From contig NZ_LNNH01000012.1 in NCBI RefSeq assembly GCF_001542915.1, forward strand, positions 416,718 through 480,717: a stretch of DNA of 64,000 bases, read 5' to 3'. Under the pieces are notes generated by a model. That model was not told the DNA's origin, ran no database searches, and saw only the letters and a program-made list of their open reading frames with translations. Numbering within the stretch: position 1 is the first letter of the stretch; each line of letters opens with the position of its first letter. Of this stretch, positions 34,314 to 45,068 are shown piece by piece. The translations under genes were made by a program, and so were the position numbers. Origin of the DNA: Peribacillus simplex. Lineage in GTDB: Bacteria; Bacillota; Bacilli; Bacillales; DSM-1321.

Positions 34314-35906
34314 TTAATTCACCTTTTTTGTTCCTTTCCAATGGATTTCCCTCAGACGGTACTTTTGGAGTTTGCCTGTTGCGGTTTTCGGAAGGTCTTC
34401 AACGAATTCAACCGTTGTAGGCGCTTTAAAATGAGCCATTCGCGAGCGGCAAAAGGTAATGATCTCGCTTTCCGTCACAAGGGCGTTATCTTTCAGGACT
34501 AGTATTGCCTTTGGCGTTTCACCCCAGTTATCATGAGGTACGGCAATGACCGCTGCCTCCAATACATCAGGATGCTTATATAAAATCCCTTCAATTTCAG
34601 TTGAGGAAATATTTTCACCACCGGATATGATCAAATCCTTAGCCCTGTCCTGAATTTCAATATATCCGTCAGGATGGGTCACGGCCAGATCACCTGTATA
34701 AAACCAGCCGTCCCTGATCGCTTCTGCCGTCTTCTCCGAATCTTTATAATATCCTTCCATCACGACATTGCCACGTGTAATGATTTCCCCTAACTCCGTT
34801 CCATCCCAGGCAACTTCTGCCCCGTCTTGATTGACGACCATCGTCTCCCCATTAAAAACCAATTCAATGCCTTGTCTTGCTTTTATCATCGCTTGTTCGT
34901 CCGCTGATTTGGCGTCATATTCACCTTTCCATTCATTATATAGGATGAAAGGGGATGTTTCCGTCAGTCCATATACGTGGATCATATTCAAGCCAAGGAT
35001 CTCCTCTGCTTTATGTATGAGGGCGGCTGATGGCGGGGCTCCCGCCGTTGCCATGCGCGGACGCACCTTGATATCGGTTTCCTTTGCCCCAGGTTCATTC
35101 ACCAGCATATTGACGACTGTCGGTGCGCCGCATAATAATGTAATTTTGCATTTTGAGAATAATTCAAGAATTTTTGGGGGACCCACTTTTCTTAAACATA
35201 CATGGGTCCCCCCAGTGGCCGTAATCGCCCATACGCCTCCCCAGCCGTTGGCATGAAACATCGGTAGGGTATGGAGGTACACATCATCATGCTTCAATGT
35301 TAGGTGATAAATGAAATTGGCCGCATTCAGGTAATTGCCGCGATGGGTCAACATGACTCCCTTTGGTTTTGAGGTCGTGCCACTCGTGTAATTTATCGTC
35401 AATAGCTGATTTTCATCAATATCTGCCACGGGCAGGCGATTTCCGTCATTCACATGCTTTAAGAAATCCTCATAGTTTATTCCGGCCAAATCTGTTTCAT
35501 GGCCATCTACAGGAACAATAATGATCGTCTCCATTGATAGGTTCGTAACGATTGTCTCGATCGGTGCTGCAAATTCTGCATCGACTATTAACATTTTTGC
35601 ATCACTATGCTTGATGATATACTCCAAATCTTCAGCAGAAAGCCTGTAATTCAGGGGCACCATTACCGCACCCAATTGACAGATCCCATAAAAACATTCC
35701 AGCATATGATGCGTATTCGGCAGCATCACGGCAATATGATCTCCTTTTTCAATTCCTGAAACGTGAAGTGCCAGGGAAAGCCGATCGACACGCTGTCCGA
35801 ATTCCATGTAGGTAAACTCTTTCTTTCCATCTATGACAGCCACTTTATGAGGATAATATTTCACGGCCCTGCGCTTCCAATCCATTGGGGTCAATGGTGA
35901 AATCAT
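34314..35906 (-). CDS. AMP-dependent fatty-acid/acyl-CoA ligase
   Basis: A ligase of about 530 aa that activates a carboxylic acid to acyl-AMP then acyl-CoA. ANL-superfamily motifs: P-loop-like 'YTSGTTSKPKGVMLTHRG' near 180, 'YGLTETSP' near 310, 'WFYTGDLAV' near 400, 'DRAKDLIISGGENIS' near 418 and the catalytic Lys in 'PKTATGKLQKYRLREI' at the end. Closest in style to medium/long-chain fatty-acid ligases (AlkK/FadD3-like). ATG at 35906 follows AAGGAG; the longer frame begins within that site. It stands alone with its own terminator. Confidence 0.9.
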   Translation of the reverse strand: MISPLTPMDWKRRAVKYYPHKVAVIDGKKEFTYMEFGQRVDRLSLALHVSGIEKGDHIAVMLPNTHHMLECFYGICQLGAVMVPLNYRLSAEDLEYIIKHSDAKMLIVDAEFAAPIETIVTNLSMETIIIVPVDGHETDLAGINYEDFLKHVNDGNRLPVADIDENQLLTINYTSGTTSKPKGVMLTHRGNYLNAANFIYHLTLKHDDVYLHTLPMFHANGWGGVWAITATGGTHVCLRKVGPPKILELFSKCKITLLCGAPTVVNMLVNEPGAKETDIKVRPRMATAGAPPSAALIHKAEEILGLNMIHVYGLTETSPFILYNEWKGEYDAKSADEQAMIKARQGIELVFNGETMVVNQDGAEVAWDGTELGEIITRGNVVMEGYYKDSEKTAEAIRDGWFYTGDLAVTHPDGYIEIQDRAKDLIISGGENISSTEIEGILYKHPDVLEAAVIAVPHDNWGETPKAILVLKDNALVTESEIITFCRSRMAHFKAPTTVEFVEDLPKTATGKLQKYRLREIHWKGTKKVN

Positions 35907-36144
35907 TAAAACCAGCTCCTTCATCCGATAGTATCACTGACCGTTCGCCGCATCATGAGTCACGTAAAAAACATGGAATCTTCTGATTCATATTCTATTT
36001 CGGATTGGCATATCCTCCTTAGTTCGAGGGAGAATTCATGAAAACTGTAAGGAATTTCAATTTAAATACATTCAATATTCAGATTATTAACCTTGTAAAG
36101 CAGCACCCACTTTTCATAGCACTGCTGTCTTTATTGGAAGATCT

Positions 36145-36597
36145 TTACTGTTCCTCTATACAAGATGACACATGGTCGGTCAGCTTTCCGACAATTTGTT
36201 TTAGCCTCACCGTTTCCTCTTCATTCAAAACGCCATAAAAGTCGTTAAAAATTTTGGTGAAACACCGGTTTATGGAATGATAGGTTTCTTTCCCGATTTC
36301 GGTGGCTTGGATGTAAACGACTCGCCGATCATCCTCACTGTGGCATCTTTCAATCAAATTCTTCCGTTCAAGCCTGTCAATCAGCGCCGTCCCGGCTGCA
36401 GGCTTGATGTTTAAATGATTCGATATGTATTTTACAGCCAAGGATTCATTTAAGACAATTAGCTGCAATGCGCGATACTGGACGGATGTTAAATCGTATT
36501 TTACCAATGACGGTTCGATCAATTCCTGGGAGAGCCTGCTTAACTCCTTGATTTCTATATGCAAATCATACAATTCACTTGGATTCATGTTTGACAA
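36145..36597 (-). CDS. MarR-family transcriptional regulator
   Basis: A 150-aa winged-helix regulator with recognition region 'VKYISNHLNIKPAAGTALID' (about 57-76) and wing 'SEDDRRVVYIQATEIG'. It is divergent from an MFS efflux gene, a common arrangement in which MarR represses the pump and is released by its drug or phenolic ligands. The start follows AAAGGATTGTC. The shared gap to the MFS gene is about 110 bp. Confidence 0.93.
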   Translation of the reverse strand: MSNMNPSELYDLHIEIKELSRLSQELIEPSLVKYDLTSVQYRALQLIVLNESLAVKYISNHLNIKPAAGTALIDRLERKNLIERCHSEDDRRVVYIQATEIGKETYHSINRCFTKIFNDFYGVLNEEETVRLKQIVGKLTDHVSSCIEEQ

Positions 36598-36607
36598 TCC
36601 TTTCTTA

Positions 36608-36635
36608 TTGACAACTATCTATCTTAAACTATAAC
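36608..36635 (+). promoter_or_regulatory. Promoter of the MFS efflux gene
   Basis: TTGACA (36608-36613), 16-nt spacer, TATAAC (36630-36635), in the gap between marR and the MFS gene. The AT-rich surroundings would suit a MarR operator but I see no clean dyad. Confidence 0.55.
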
Positions 36636-36709
36636 ATAATTAACGTATCGAAAAATTAACCATGCGAATTAAAATGGTTACTGATTTTAAAGAGAGAGAG
36701 AGGCTGCCC

Positions 36710-37894
36710 ATGTCAGCAGAACAAAGAAAAAAGATCATAATCCTTATGATCAATATGTTTATAGCAATAGGAAGTTTCGGCATCATCATTCCTATTTTAC
36801 CAGCGTACCTCGCTTCCATTGATCAAGGGGGAACCGCCGCTGGTCTTATGATTGCCATTTTCGCGGGGGCACAGCTTATTTTTTCCCCAATTGCCGGAAA
36901 ATGGACCGACCTATACGGCCGCAGGAAAATGATCATATACGGACTGGTTGGATTGACATTATCGATGTTCATTTTTTTCGCCGTCAATTCGATTTGGTTA
37001 TTATATGCTTCCCGTGTCATCGGCGGGATCGGAGCAGCCTTGCTTATTCCCGCAATTTTCGCTTATGTGGCGGACATCACCACATTCGATCAACGCGCAA
37101 AGGGCAATAGCTTAGTTTCTGCAGCCATGTCCCTGGGCATTGTCATCGGTCCAGGAATCGGAGGGTTTTTAGCGGACTTTGGCTTGAAGTTTCCCTTTTT
37201 AATTTCTGCCCTTGTATCACTTTCAGCCGTGGTATTTTCGATTTTCGTTTTAAAAGAAAGTGAAACGGCACAGATTGCCTCTGCTCCGGAGAGCAATGAC
37301 TCAATGGTTCGCAAGATTGCCTTATCTGTAAAAATGCCCTATTTCATTCCTCTTATCATTACACTTGTAATGAGTTTTGGTTTAATGGCATACGAATCCG
37401 TAATTGGTCTTTATCTTGACAATCAATTCGATTCCAGTCCAAAGGATATCGCCGTCATGGTTACAGCGACCGGTATCGTCAGTGTAATCGTCCAGCTATT
37501 TGTCGTCGACCGGATTGTTCGCCGTTTCGGGGAAGTCAATGTGCTGAACATTTTTATCAGTGTAGCGGCCATCGGTTTCCTTCTATCCCTTTTCGCTTCA
37601 AGTTACCTGACTTTCTTTTTAATCTCACTTATCATCTTCCTATCCACATCCATCTTGCGTCCTGTACTCAATACATTGATTTCGAAAATGGCTGGAAACG
37701 AGCAGGGCTTTGCGATGGGAATGAATAATGCGTATATGAGCATTGGAAATGTCCTTGGACCCACTCTTGCCGGATTAATGTATGATATCCATATTACCTA
37801 TCCGTTCATGTTGGGACTTTTCCTCTTGATCATTACTTTATTGATCACCATGGCTTGGAACAAACGCTCTCATCATGCGAAGGCATTATCGTAG
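36710..37894 (+). CDS. MFS drug-efflux transporter (Bmr/NorA/TetA type)
   Basis: About 394 aa with 12 predicted helices. The DHA1 family signature between helices 2 and 3 reads 'GKWTDLYGRRKMI', and motif C of drug:H+ antiporters reads 'LGIVIGPGIGGFLADFG' near 140. Likely expels amphipathic drugs or phenolics. ATG at 36710 follows GAGAGAGG; the frame extends to 36662, but that part has no ribosome binding site. Divergent from marR. Confidence 0.92.
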   Translation: MSAEQRKKIIILMINMFIAIGSFGIIIPILPAYLASIDQGGTAAGLMIAIFAGAQLIFSPIAGKWTDLYGRRKMIIYGLVGLTLSMFIFFAVNSIWLLYASRVIGGIGAALLIPAIFAYVADITTFDQRAKGNSLVSAAMSLGIVIGPGIGGFLADFGLKFPFLISALVSLSAVVFSIFVLKESETAQIASAPESNDSMVRKIALSVKMPYFIPLIITLVMSFGLMAYESVIGLYLDNQFDSSPKDIAVMVTATGIVSVIVQLFVVDRIVRRFGEVNVLNIFISVAAIGFLLSLFASSYLTFFLISLIIFLSTSILRPVLNTLISKMAGNEQGFAMGMNNAYMSIGNVLGPTLAGLMYDIHITYPFMLGLFLLIITLLITMAWNKRSHHAKALS

Positions 37895-37918
37895 ATTTGA
37901 AGAAAATATCCATGCCTA

Positions 37919-37948
37919 ATACCCCGAATTTGCATTCGGGGTATTTTT
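37919..37948 (+). terminator. Terminator of the MFS efflux gene
   Basis: Perfect 11-bp stem ATACCCCGAAT / ATTCGGGGTAT with a 4-nt loop and following TTTTT, 25 nt after the stop. Confidence 0.9.
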
Positions 37949-38047
37949 GGCATGTGAAGCCGGAAAAAGTGGCCGCATCTCCTAAATTGAAAGAAAACAC
38001 GGACAGCTATCATCCGCTTCTTTTGCCTCGGTTGTGGACGAAATGTC

Positions 38048-39091
38048 TCAATTAATATATACGACTTTCTTGCTTTTACTGCTTTCAAAGGCCGCATCAA
38101 TGATTCGAATAACCGCCAGTCCCTCTTGAGCCGTGACGGGAGCTTTTTTCCCGATCAGGATACTGTCGGCAATTTCCTTGTAAAAGTTTAAATAAGAGCC
38201 ATGTATGGTTTGGATCGTTTCATGTTTCACGTTTTCGCCTTCGATCGTAACCAGTTGGCCATAGTTTTCAGGGACATCGGCACCCCAGGAGCTATCCAGC
38301 GGTTTTTTGCCCTCGCTTAAGGCCTGCTCCTGGCCATCAATACCATATTTGATGAATGACCCTTTATTGCCATGTACCTGAAACCTCGGTCCATTAACCG
38401 GAACGATCGAGCCAGAATGCAGAATGACCCTCAGCTTTTCATATCCTAATAGGACATGAAAATAATCATCCGTTTCCGCATCCTCCTTTTGGGCAAATAC
38501 ATCTGCAGAAACGAATTGTGGCAATCCGAACAAATGCAGGGCTTGATCTATTAGATGTGAGCCTAAATCATAAAGCGTTCCTGATCCGGGGCCTGGCTTC
38601 TCCCTCCATCTATCCCTGACAGCCGGCCTGAATCGATCATAATGAACCTGGTATGTATTGATATCACCAAGCACGCCATCATCCAATAATTTTTTGACCG
38701 TCAAGAAATCATTATCCCATCTCCGGTTATGGTAGACACTTAAAAGTAGATGTTCTTCCTCGGCAATCTTGATGAGGTCCGCTGCCTCCCAAGTTTTCAC
38801 TACCATCGGTTTCTCCAAGATGACATGCTTTCCGGCTAATAAGCTTTGTTTGGCCATTTCATAATGCAATCCGCTCGGTGTCGTGATAACCACCAAATCG
38901 ATTGATTCATCTTCGAGAATGTCCTCCAAGCTGCCGACCACTTCCACGTCCTTCAAGTCTTGTCGGACCTTTTCCTTTTGGGAGCTGACCACTTTCGCTA
39001 TATGAAATTGCTCTAAAACACTTAATAAAGGTGCGTGAAATGTTGCACCTGACAATCCATACCCAACGATTCCCACTTTAATTTTTCCCAT
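38048..39091 (-). CDS. iolW: Gfo/Idh/MocA oxidoreductase, IolW-like (scyllo-inositol 2-dehydrogenase, NADP+)
   Basis: A 347-aa NAD(P)-dependent dehydrogenase with N-terminal Rossmann fold ('GIVGYGLSGATFHAPLL'), the 'EKPM' motif near residue 93 and catalytic-site 'LYDLGSHLIDQALHLFG' near 170. It matches the B. subtilis IolW (YvaA) pattern over its whole length as I remember it, including 'VYHNRRWDNDFLTVKKL' and 'FIKYGIDGQE'. IolW interconverts scyllo-inositol and scyllo-inosose with NADPH. No other inositol genes are nearby. Start ATG at 39091. Confidence 0.83.
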   Translation of the reverse strand: MGKIKVGIVGYGLSGATFHAPLLSVLEQFHIAKVVSSQKEKVRQDLKDVEVVGSLEDILEDESIDLVVITTPSGLHYEMAKQSLLAGKHVILEKPMVVKTWEAADLIKIAEEEHLLLSVYHNRRWDNDFLTVKKLLDDGVLGDINTYQVHYDRFRPAVRDRWREKPGPGSGTLYDLGSHLIDQALHLFGLPQFVSADVFAQKEDAETDDYFHVLLGYEKLRVILHSGSIVPVNGPRFQVHGNKGSFIKYGIDGQEQALSEGKKPLDSSWGADVPENYGQLVTIEGENVKHETIQTIHGSYLNFYKEIADSILIGKKAPVTAQEGLAVIRIIDAAFESSKSKKVVYIN

Positions 39092-39144
39092 TACCTATCC
39101 ACTCACTTTCTTTATCCTTAAAAAGAGTTACACCAGACCCGGAA

Positions 39145-39576
39145 TTATTTCACTTCTTCATTCGGATATGTTTCTCTCAAAAACTTTACAGACTGATTTA
39201 TGAATTCTTTCAATACATCAAGCTCGATATCTGCTACTTTATTGATGTACACACAGCCTTTTCCAGCGGTGTGCTTTCCAAATGAACGCAACAGTTCCTC
39301 CCTTTGGTTCTCTTCCAGGGAAAAGTATAAACTGATCTTTGCTTTTCGAGGTGAAAAGCCGACAAGGGGGGCATCTCCTTCGTGACCGGATTCATATTTG
39401 TAATGATAGCTTCCGAATCCTATGATGCTCGGTCCCCACATCTTGGCTTCAAACCCTGTCGTTTCCATAAAAACATTTAATAGTTCGTATGCGTCTTCAC
39501 GCTTTTTCGGATTATCGACATTCTCGATGAACTCAATGACACTGGAATCCGTTTCTTTTGTTTTTGGTTGATACAA
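39145..39576 (-). CDS. DUF1801-domain protein
   Basis: About 143 aa, YdhG-like/DUF1801 fold, function unknown. Family features: 'MWGPSIIGFGSYHYKYESG' near residue 45, 'VGFSPRKAKISLYFSLEE' and 'HTAGKGCVYINKVADIE' near 102. TTG at 39576 behind GGGAGGT is chosen; the frame continues to a TTG at 39615 lacking a ribosome site. Single gene, 53 nt upstream of the IolW-like gene on the same strand. Confidence 0.87.
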   Translation of the reverse strand: MYQPKTKETDSSVIEFIENVDNPKKREDAYELLNVFMETTGFEAKMWGPSIIGFGSYHYKYESGHEGDAPLVGFSPRKAKISLYFSLEENQREELLRSFGKHTAGKGCVYINKVADIELDVLKEFINQSVKFLRETYPNEEVK

Positions 39577-39893
39577 GGTCGGTACCTCCCTTATACTGAC
39601 AATCTTAAAATCCAAAGCTATGGCGGAATCGAGTTTACATTTTATGTAGGCTGCTAGAGTTAAAACAGAATGCTATACGAGGCAAATGAATGGAAACGGT
39701 TCTATACATCAGGTTATCATAATGACAAAACCCCTTCCTTACTAATTCTCCTCCCTTACATGCAATTCCTTTTTTTCAGACCCTTACTCCATTATAGAAC
39801 ATTTATTCTTTTTATTCTAATCTCTAAAAAGCCCAAATCAGGTTTCCTCACGATTGAAAATAGCCTCTTCCCCATATATTCCTCATAAAACCT
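39577..39893. other. Intergenic region, nothing recognised
   Basis: About 320 bp, AT-rich, no convincing gene or RNA. It must contain the promoter of the DUF1801 gene. Confidence 0.4.
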
Positions 39894-39934
39894 CTACGAT
39901 CAGAAAATCTGTGTACACTTCATTCTGATCGTAG
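39894..39934 (-). terminator. Hairpin after the PTS gene
   Basis: Perfect 10-bp stem CTACGATCAG / CTGATCGTAG, 70 nt past the PTS stop, followed on the minus strand by AGGTTTTATG. Only a short T-tract. Confidence 0.55.
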
Positions 39935-40004
39935 AATAACCACCCTAGCGCCATCCAAAAACCGCCAGCTTCATCCATGCAATTCCATCAGGCAACTCCA
40001 TGGG

Positions 40005-41480
40005 CTATCTCTTTCGGATCTTTTCGATTTCTTCAGCTATGAATTGTACCTGAGGCCCGACAATGACTTGTATGCTTTGGGGACCGACAACATTGATTCC
40101 GGCAATGCCAGTCGATTTGATTTTGCTTTGATCGACCGCTTCCATATCCTCCACTTCAACTCGTAACCGGGTAACGCAGTTATCGACAGAAACTACATTG
40201 GCGTCCCCACCCAGCCCCTCGTAAATAGCTGAAGCGATCCTGAAAAATTTCCATTCATTCTCGTTGTACTCGATCGCCCCACTGTCCGCTTGGGCCTCTT
40301 CTTCTCCATCCCGTTCTTCTCGGTCATCTTCTCTGCCAGGGGTCATTAAATTGAACTTGGCGATTAAAAAGCGAAATAAGAAATAGTAGATGACAGCAAA
40401 AGCAAGGCCTTGAAGGAGCAGCATATAAGGTTCATTTGCCAGTGGCAATCTTGAGCTTAAAACGAAATCAATAAATCCTGCGCTAAATCCAAATCCTGCT
40501 GTCCAGTGGAACGTTGCGGCAATCGCCAATGAAATTCCGGTTAATAAGGCGTGCACCACAAATAGGCCAGGCGCAACGAACATGAAGGCAAATTCCAATG
40601 GTTCTGTAACTCCAGTAAAAAACGATGCGAATCCTGCGGCAAGCATCAAGGAAGCCACTTGTTTCTTTTTCTTGGAATTAGCCGAATGGTACATCGCAAG
40701 CGCCGCTGCGGGCAAGCCGAACATCATGACGGGAAAGAAGCCGGCTTGGTACATGCCTGTCGTCCCCTTTGTCCCTGTCCCCGCCCAGAAATTGCCGATA
40801 TCGTTAAGTCCGATCACATCAAACCAAAATACGGAGTTTAACGCATGATGCAGTCCTGTTGGAATCAACAACCGGTTGAAGAAGCCGTAGAGCCCTGCAC
40901 CAGCCGCGCCTAATTCACTGATTCCCTCCCCGAACGCAACTAACCAGGAGTAGATAAGCGGCCACACGAAAAATAAGATAAGCGAAACGAGCAGCATCGC
41001 AACCGCCGTGACGATGGGCACCAGCCGTTTGCCACTGAAGAAAGCGAAGGCATCCGGGAGCTCGACCTTACTAAAACGGTTGAACATGGATGCAGCCACA
41101 AGCCCAGAGAGAATTCCGATGAATTGATTATCGATGTTCCCAAAAGCGGGATTCACTTCATTTGCATCGAGACCCTGCAGCATCGCTACCGACTCCGGTG
41201 AAAGCAATGTCGTTACGACCAGAAAGGCTACAAGCCCACTCAAAGCGGCTGAACCATCCTTTTCCTTCGACATCCCCAAGGCAATCCCGACAGCAAATAA
41301 GATCGACATATTAGTTATGACCGAGGAACCGGCCTTGATCAAAAAAGCCGCTAACGGACTTCCCGCCCCCCATCCTGCCGGGTCAATCCAATAGCCTATT
41401 CCCATCAAAATCGCTGCTGCTGGCAAGACGGCTACCGGAAGCATCAAGGACCGACCAATTTTCTGAAGGTATTGTTTCAT
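40005..41480 (-). CDS. nagP: PTS EIICB component, N-acetylglucosamine type
   Basis: A membrane sugar permease/phosphotransferase of about 491 aa. The EIIC domain (about 1-385, roughly ten helices) has 'IPTGLHHALNSVFWFDVIG' and 'GVTEPLEFAFMFVAPGLF'. An acidic linker follows, then the EIIB domain with the phospho-cysteine in 'VDNCVTRLRVEVED' near 435. No EIIA domain, so it depends on an EIIA elsewhere, as B. subtilis NagP does. Glucose-family members are hard to tell apart; GlcNAc is favoured by sequence style and by the amino-sugar neighbours. ATG at 41480 follows AGGAGGAGAG. Confidence 0.82.
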   Translation of the reverse strand: MKQYLQKIGRSLMLPVAVLPAAAILMGIGYWIDPAGWGAGSPLAAFLIKAGSSVITNMSILFAVGIALGMSKEKDGSAALSGLVAFLVVTTLLSPESVAMLQGLDANEVNPAFGNIDNQFIGILSGLVAASMFNRFSKVELPDAFAFFSGKRLVPIVTAVAMLLVSLILFFVWPLIYSWLVAFGEGISELGAAGAGLYGFFNRLLIPTGLHHALNSVFWFDVIGLNDIGNFWAGTGTKGTTGMYQAGFFPVMMFGLPAAALAMYHSANSKKKKQVASLMLAAGFASFFTGVTEPLEFAFMFVAPGLFVVHALLTGISLAIAATFHWTAGFGFSAGFIDFVLSSRLPLANEPYMLLLQGLAFAVIYYFLFRFLIAKFNLMTPGREDDREERDGEEEAQADSGAIEYNENEWKFFRIASAIYEGLGGDANVVSVDNCVTRLRVEVEDMEAVDQSKIKSTGIAGINVVGPQSIQVIVGPQVQFIAEEIEKIRKR

Positions 41481-41792
41481 CGACTCTCCTCCTGACAATT
41501 ATCGATTTAGGGTAAAACCCATATTCTATTAGACAACCGTTCCTTCCATTTTAGAACTTGATTTAATGAATTAATGTTACTCCAGACTAATGCAATAGCC
41601 ATTTATACTTCACGCATGAAATGAATAAAGCCTTCAGAATGATGGGTTCACGCATGGTAAAAGTGCGTGGCTCCGGGACCGCCGCCGAAAGAAACCCCTT
41701 GCTGGAGATTGAAATATCACAAGCACATCCTTCGAGCTGCGGGCAATCAGGGTTCTATCTTACTTCGAATGTAACGGTCAAGGTATAACACC
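41481..41792. other. Intergenic region upstream of the PTS gene
   Basis: About 310 bp holding the PTS promoter. A 55-codon plus-strand frame (41621-41788) exists but has no ribosome binding site and no family I recognise; I do not call it a gene. No clear cre or NagR box was found. Confidence 0.35.
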
Positions 41793-41842
41793 ATAAAAAA
41801 AACTGCAGGTAAACTCCTTAATACTAAAGGGCTTGCCTGCAG
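41793..41842 (-). terminator. Terminator of the muropeptide recycling operon
   Basis: Stem CTGCAGGTAA / TTGCCTGCAG with a 22-nt loop, 30 nt after the namZ stop, followed on the minus strand by a run of eight T. Confidence 0.85.
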
Positions 41843-41871
41843 CTTGAGATAAGTTTATACGAGATTTTCTG

Positions 41872-43110
41872 TTATCTATAAAGCAAGTAATTTTTACGAA
41901 CCTTTTTAAATGCATCTAAATCATCCTGATACTCTTGCATGATTTCATTTACAGACGAGCCTTCGTCAATTTTCCCCTTTACCCAGCCATTTCCGATCAA
42001 TAAATTAAAATTGTTGGCTTGCAGGAACTCAAAGTCATCCGGATATAGATCATGAATGGTCTTGATGAGATGAAGTCCTGTTGGTACTGCCTTGAATTTC
42101 TTTCGATCGGTAACATAGATTTCCACTCCATGGCTAAGCTGACCTGCATGCTTGGAAAACATCGGTGTAAATGAAGCTCCTCTGAATTGAACGCCAGGTA
42201 AGCGCAAAGCATTCAATTTCCCGGCAAGTACATCTCCGTTTATATAAGGAGCACCAATCAATTCGAATGGTTTGGTCGTTCCCCTGCCTTCCGAGACATT
42301 CGTTCCCTCGATCAATCCTGTAGCTGGATATACGAATGCAGTCGATACTGTGGGCATGTTTGGCGATGGCAGGACAAATGGGAGCCCTGTCGCGTCATAA
42401 TCCATGTCCCGCTTCCAGCCTTTCATCTTGATGACCTGGAGATTGGCACCAATTTTGAATTCCTTATTGAATAACGTGGCAAGTTCGCCTACTGTCATGC
42501 CATGCTTGAGTGGAATCGGGTACATTCCCACGAACGATGAAAATTCCTGCTCGAGCACGGGTCCATCAACAGCCTCACCGCCTAGCGGGTTTGGACGATC
42601 CAGCACGATAAAAGGGATATCGTTCTCTTTCGCCGCTTCCATCGCATAAGCCATCGTATAAATATAGGTGTAATAGCGCGTTCCTACATCCTGGATATCA
42701 AATACTAACACCTCAACATCTTTTAACATTTCAGAAGTTGGCTTTTTCGTTTTTCCATATAAGCTATAAACGGGCAATCCCGTTTTTTCATCTACATAAA
42801 AGTCCACACTTGCACCTGCTTGCGCATCTCCGCGCACTCCATGCTCGGGACCAAATAAGGTAGTCAATTGTATCTCCGGATCGTCATGAAGCAAATCGAC
42901 GACACTGGTTAAATGAGAATCAATGCCCGTTGGATTCGTTATCAATCCCACCTTCTTTCCTTTTAAAAGCTTCTTTTCTTCTTTTAAAAGAACTTCTATC
43001 CCAGGACTGACCTTTTGTTTTTTCTCCTCCTTTACAGCAGTAACACTTTTTGAGGAAGAGAGGCAAAATGCCAACAAGAAAACGGCCAATATGATCATCG
43101 TCTTTTTCAA
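41872..43110 (-). CDS. namZ: Exo-beta-N-acetylmuramidase NamZ (DUF1343, YbbC)
   Basis: A secreted exo-lytic enzyme that removes MurNAc from non-reducing ends of peptidoglycan glycans. The 412-aa protein has an N-terminal signal peptide (residues 1-25, '[14 protein letters not shown]') and the DUF1343 domain: '[11 protein letters not shown]' near 55, '[15 protein letters not shown]' near 84, '[17 protein letters not shown]' near 137 and '[10 protein letters not shown]' near 170. B. subtilis ybbC is the characterised homologue. It overlaps nagZ by 4 nt (ATGA). Cys16 could be a lipidation site, but the lipobox is imperfect. Confidence 0.93.
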   Translation of the reverse strand: MKKTMIILAVFLLAFCLSSSKSVTAVKEEKKQKVSPGIEVLLKEEKKLLKGKKVGLITNPTGIDSHLTSVVDLLHDDPEIQLTTLFGPEHGVRGDAQAGASVDFYVDEKTGLPVYSLYGKTKKPTSEMLKDVEVLVFDIQDVGTRYYTYIYTMAYAMEAAKENDIPFIVLDRPNPLGGEAVDGPVLEQEFSSFVGMYPIPLKHGMTVGELATLFNKEFKIGANLQVIKMKGWKRDMDYDATGLPFVLPSPNMPTVSTAFVYPATGLIEGTNVSEGRGTTKPFELIGAPYINGDVLAGKLNALRLPGVQFRGASFTPMFSKHAGQLSHGVEIYVTDRKKFKAVPTGLHLIKTIHDLYPDDFEFLQANNFNLLIGNGWVKGKIDEGSSVNEIMQEYQDDLDAFKKVRKNYLLYR

Positions 43111-45068
43111 TTTGCAACCCCCTTCATTTTTAGTGGTTTGCCAGAATTCACGTCTAATCCATATCCAAATTCATAAAGCTTTTCAGATGGATTGATCACT
43201 GATGGTATATCGATCGGCAATGTGCCCCGAGGCTTTGAGGCTCCAAAAATTGCCGAAATGCCTGCCGGAATATTAGGCTGCCTATATCGCCCGTTGGAGT
43301 ACCCTTTATAACCGTAAACGGCAAGCACCGCTTTCGCTTCTTCGAAATTAGCGACATCGTAAGGGTTCCTCAAACTCATCACAACAAATGCCTTACCTTT
43401 TTTGTTTGCATCATTCATCACTGCTCTTGGGAAAGCCGTTGCCCACCTTTTTGCATCTTGAATGCTGTCATCGATCGCTCCATCCTTGACAACCGGATCG
43501 TTTTTGACAATATAGGAACCAATTATGACATAATCCGCTTCATTGATGAGTCGGACCGCTTCATCCGTAAATGTCTTTCCCGAATAGCTCATGCTTGTCA
43601 CCTGAACTCTCTTTATCTTCTTTTTATCAGCCAATTCTCGGATGCTTCTTGTCAAGGATTCAACTTGATCATCAAAGGGGGCAAGAACTAAAACCTTATC
43701 ATTTTTCCTTGGTTTGAAGGGGAGGGTTCTTTCTTCATTTTTCAATAGGGTCGTAGCATCCTCCGCCATTTTCCTTTCCTTTTTCGAATGTTCAACACTT
43801 CCAACCACTTGTAGTGCTCTTTTGATTTTTTTATCAAGCGGAGGAGCTGTAGCGCTTTTATCCAGTATCCCCCTTCTCACTTTCAGCTCAAGTATTCGTG
43901 CTACTGAGTTATTCACTTGTTCCAAAAGGATTTCCCCGTTTTCCACGGCTGACTTCACCGCATTGAAAACGGAGGTTAAATTTTTCTCCATGTCGAGCGA
44001 ATTCACCTGTGCCGGCATCAAAGCAATATCGACACCTGACTTAATGGCTAGCACCACGGCCTCCTCCTGGCCGAAATTGTCTGCAATGGCCAACATGTTC
44101 AGGGCATCCGTCACCACTACGCCGTCATATCCCATCTCTTCACGAAGAAGACCTGTAATGACCTTATCGGAAAGCGTAGCGGGAACCATGATTTTTTGTC
44201 CATCTTTTTTACTGGTATACATCGTATCATCGAACGCAGGAAACTGAACATGAGCCGTCATCATCATATCCACGCCGGCATCGATGGCTTTTTGAAAAGG
44301 GACCAGCTCGATGGTTCGCAACCGCTCTTTATCATGAGCAACAAGGGGAAGGCCATAATGGCTATCCACAGCGGTATCCCCATGACCAGGGAAATGTTTG
44401 GTCGTTGCTATCATGTTCTGCCTTTGCAATCCTTTTATTGTCTGGATGCCAAGCTTCGATACGAGTGACGGGTCCGAACTGAAGGAACGGACGCCAATCA
44501 CCGGATTACTTGGATTATTATTAACATCGACCGAGGGGCCGAAATTCACATTTATGCCAAGAGACAACAGTTCCGATCCAATGATTGCTCCGGTCTGATA
44601 AGCATAATTCTCCTTCCTTGCTGCACCAAGGGCCATGTTCCCAGGAAGATTCGTTCCCGTCTGAAGCCTGGTTACGATTCCGCCCTCTTGATCGATCGTG
44701 ATGAACAATGGAAGGTCCGGGCTTGCCTTTTGCAGGCCATCCGTGAGCCGAACCGTTTGTTCGGTGTCGACAACATTTTCGGCAAACAAGATTACACCAC
44801 CTAAATGGTATTTTTCAATGATGCTTGCAACCTCGGAGTTCATTTCAATAAACCCAGTGGCTTTCCCTTCCCCTTGTTTCTGCCAATTGCGAAAGTCCGG
44901 CATGAGCATTTGACCGATTTTTTCATCGAGCGACATGCTCGCTATCATTTCATCTATGTTCATTACGGGCTTCCCTTTCACTGATTCCTTAGCAGCGCCA
45001 TGCCCTCCGAGAAGGGAAATAATCAAGAGAATGGCGAATCCAGCAGTGAACGTTTTCCGAATGATCAT
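43107..45068 (-). CDS. nagZ: Beta-N-acetylglucosaminidase NagZ (GH3, YbbD type)
   Basis: An exported glycoside hydrolase family 3 enzyme of 653 aa that cleaves GlcNAc from muropeptides, working with NamZ outside the cell. After a signal peptide (about 1-27) comes the catalytic barrel with '[18 protein letters not shown]' (His-Asp acid/base dyad of Gram-positive NagZ) and nucleophile Asp in 'GVVVTDAL'. A C-terminal alpha/beta sandwich domain (about 400-653) is also present, as in B. subtilis YbbD. ATG at 45068 follows AAAGGGGGA. Confidence 0.93.
   Translation of the reverse strand: MIIRKTFTAGFAILLIISLLGGHGAAKESVKGKPVMNIDEMIASMSLDEKIGQMLMPDFRNWQKQGEGKATGFIEMNSEVASIIEKYHLGGVILFAENVVDTEQTVRLTDGLQKASPDLPLFITIDQEGGIVTRLQTGTNLPGNMALGAARKENYAYQTGAIIGSELLSLGINVNFGPSVDVNNNPSNPVIGVRSFSSDPSLVSKLGIQTIKGLQRQNMIATTKHFPGHGDTAVDSHYGLPLVAHDKERLRTIELVPFQKAIDAGVDMMMTAHVQFPAFDDTMYTSKKDGQKIMVPATLSDKVITGLLREEMGYDGVVVTDALNMLAIADNFGQEEAVVLAIKSGVDIALMPAQVNSLDMEKNLTSVFNAVKSAVENGEILLEQVNNSVARILELKVRRGILDKSATAPPLDKKIKRALQVVGSVEHSKKERKMAEDATTLLKNEERTLPFKPRKNDKVLVLAPFDDQVESLTRSIRELADKKKIKRVQVTSMSYSGKTFTDEAVRLINEADYVIIGSYIVKNDPVVKDGAIDDSIQDAKRWATAFPRAVMNDANKKGKAFVVMSLRNPYDVANFEEAKAVLAVYGYKGYSNGRYRQPNIPAGISAIFGASKPRGTLPIDIPSVINPSEKLYEFGYGLDVNSGKPLKMKGVAN

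Noticed and set aside
39670..39888. 72-codon plus-strand frame
   Set aside because: Composition is that of AT-rich non-coding DNA (many Phe, Leu, Ile), and there is no start context.
41621..41788. 55-codon plus-strand frame upstream of the PTS gene
   Set aside because: No ribosome site, no family resemblance; listed only as part of the intergenic description.
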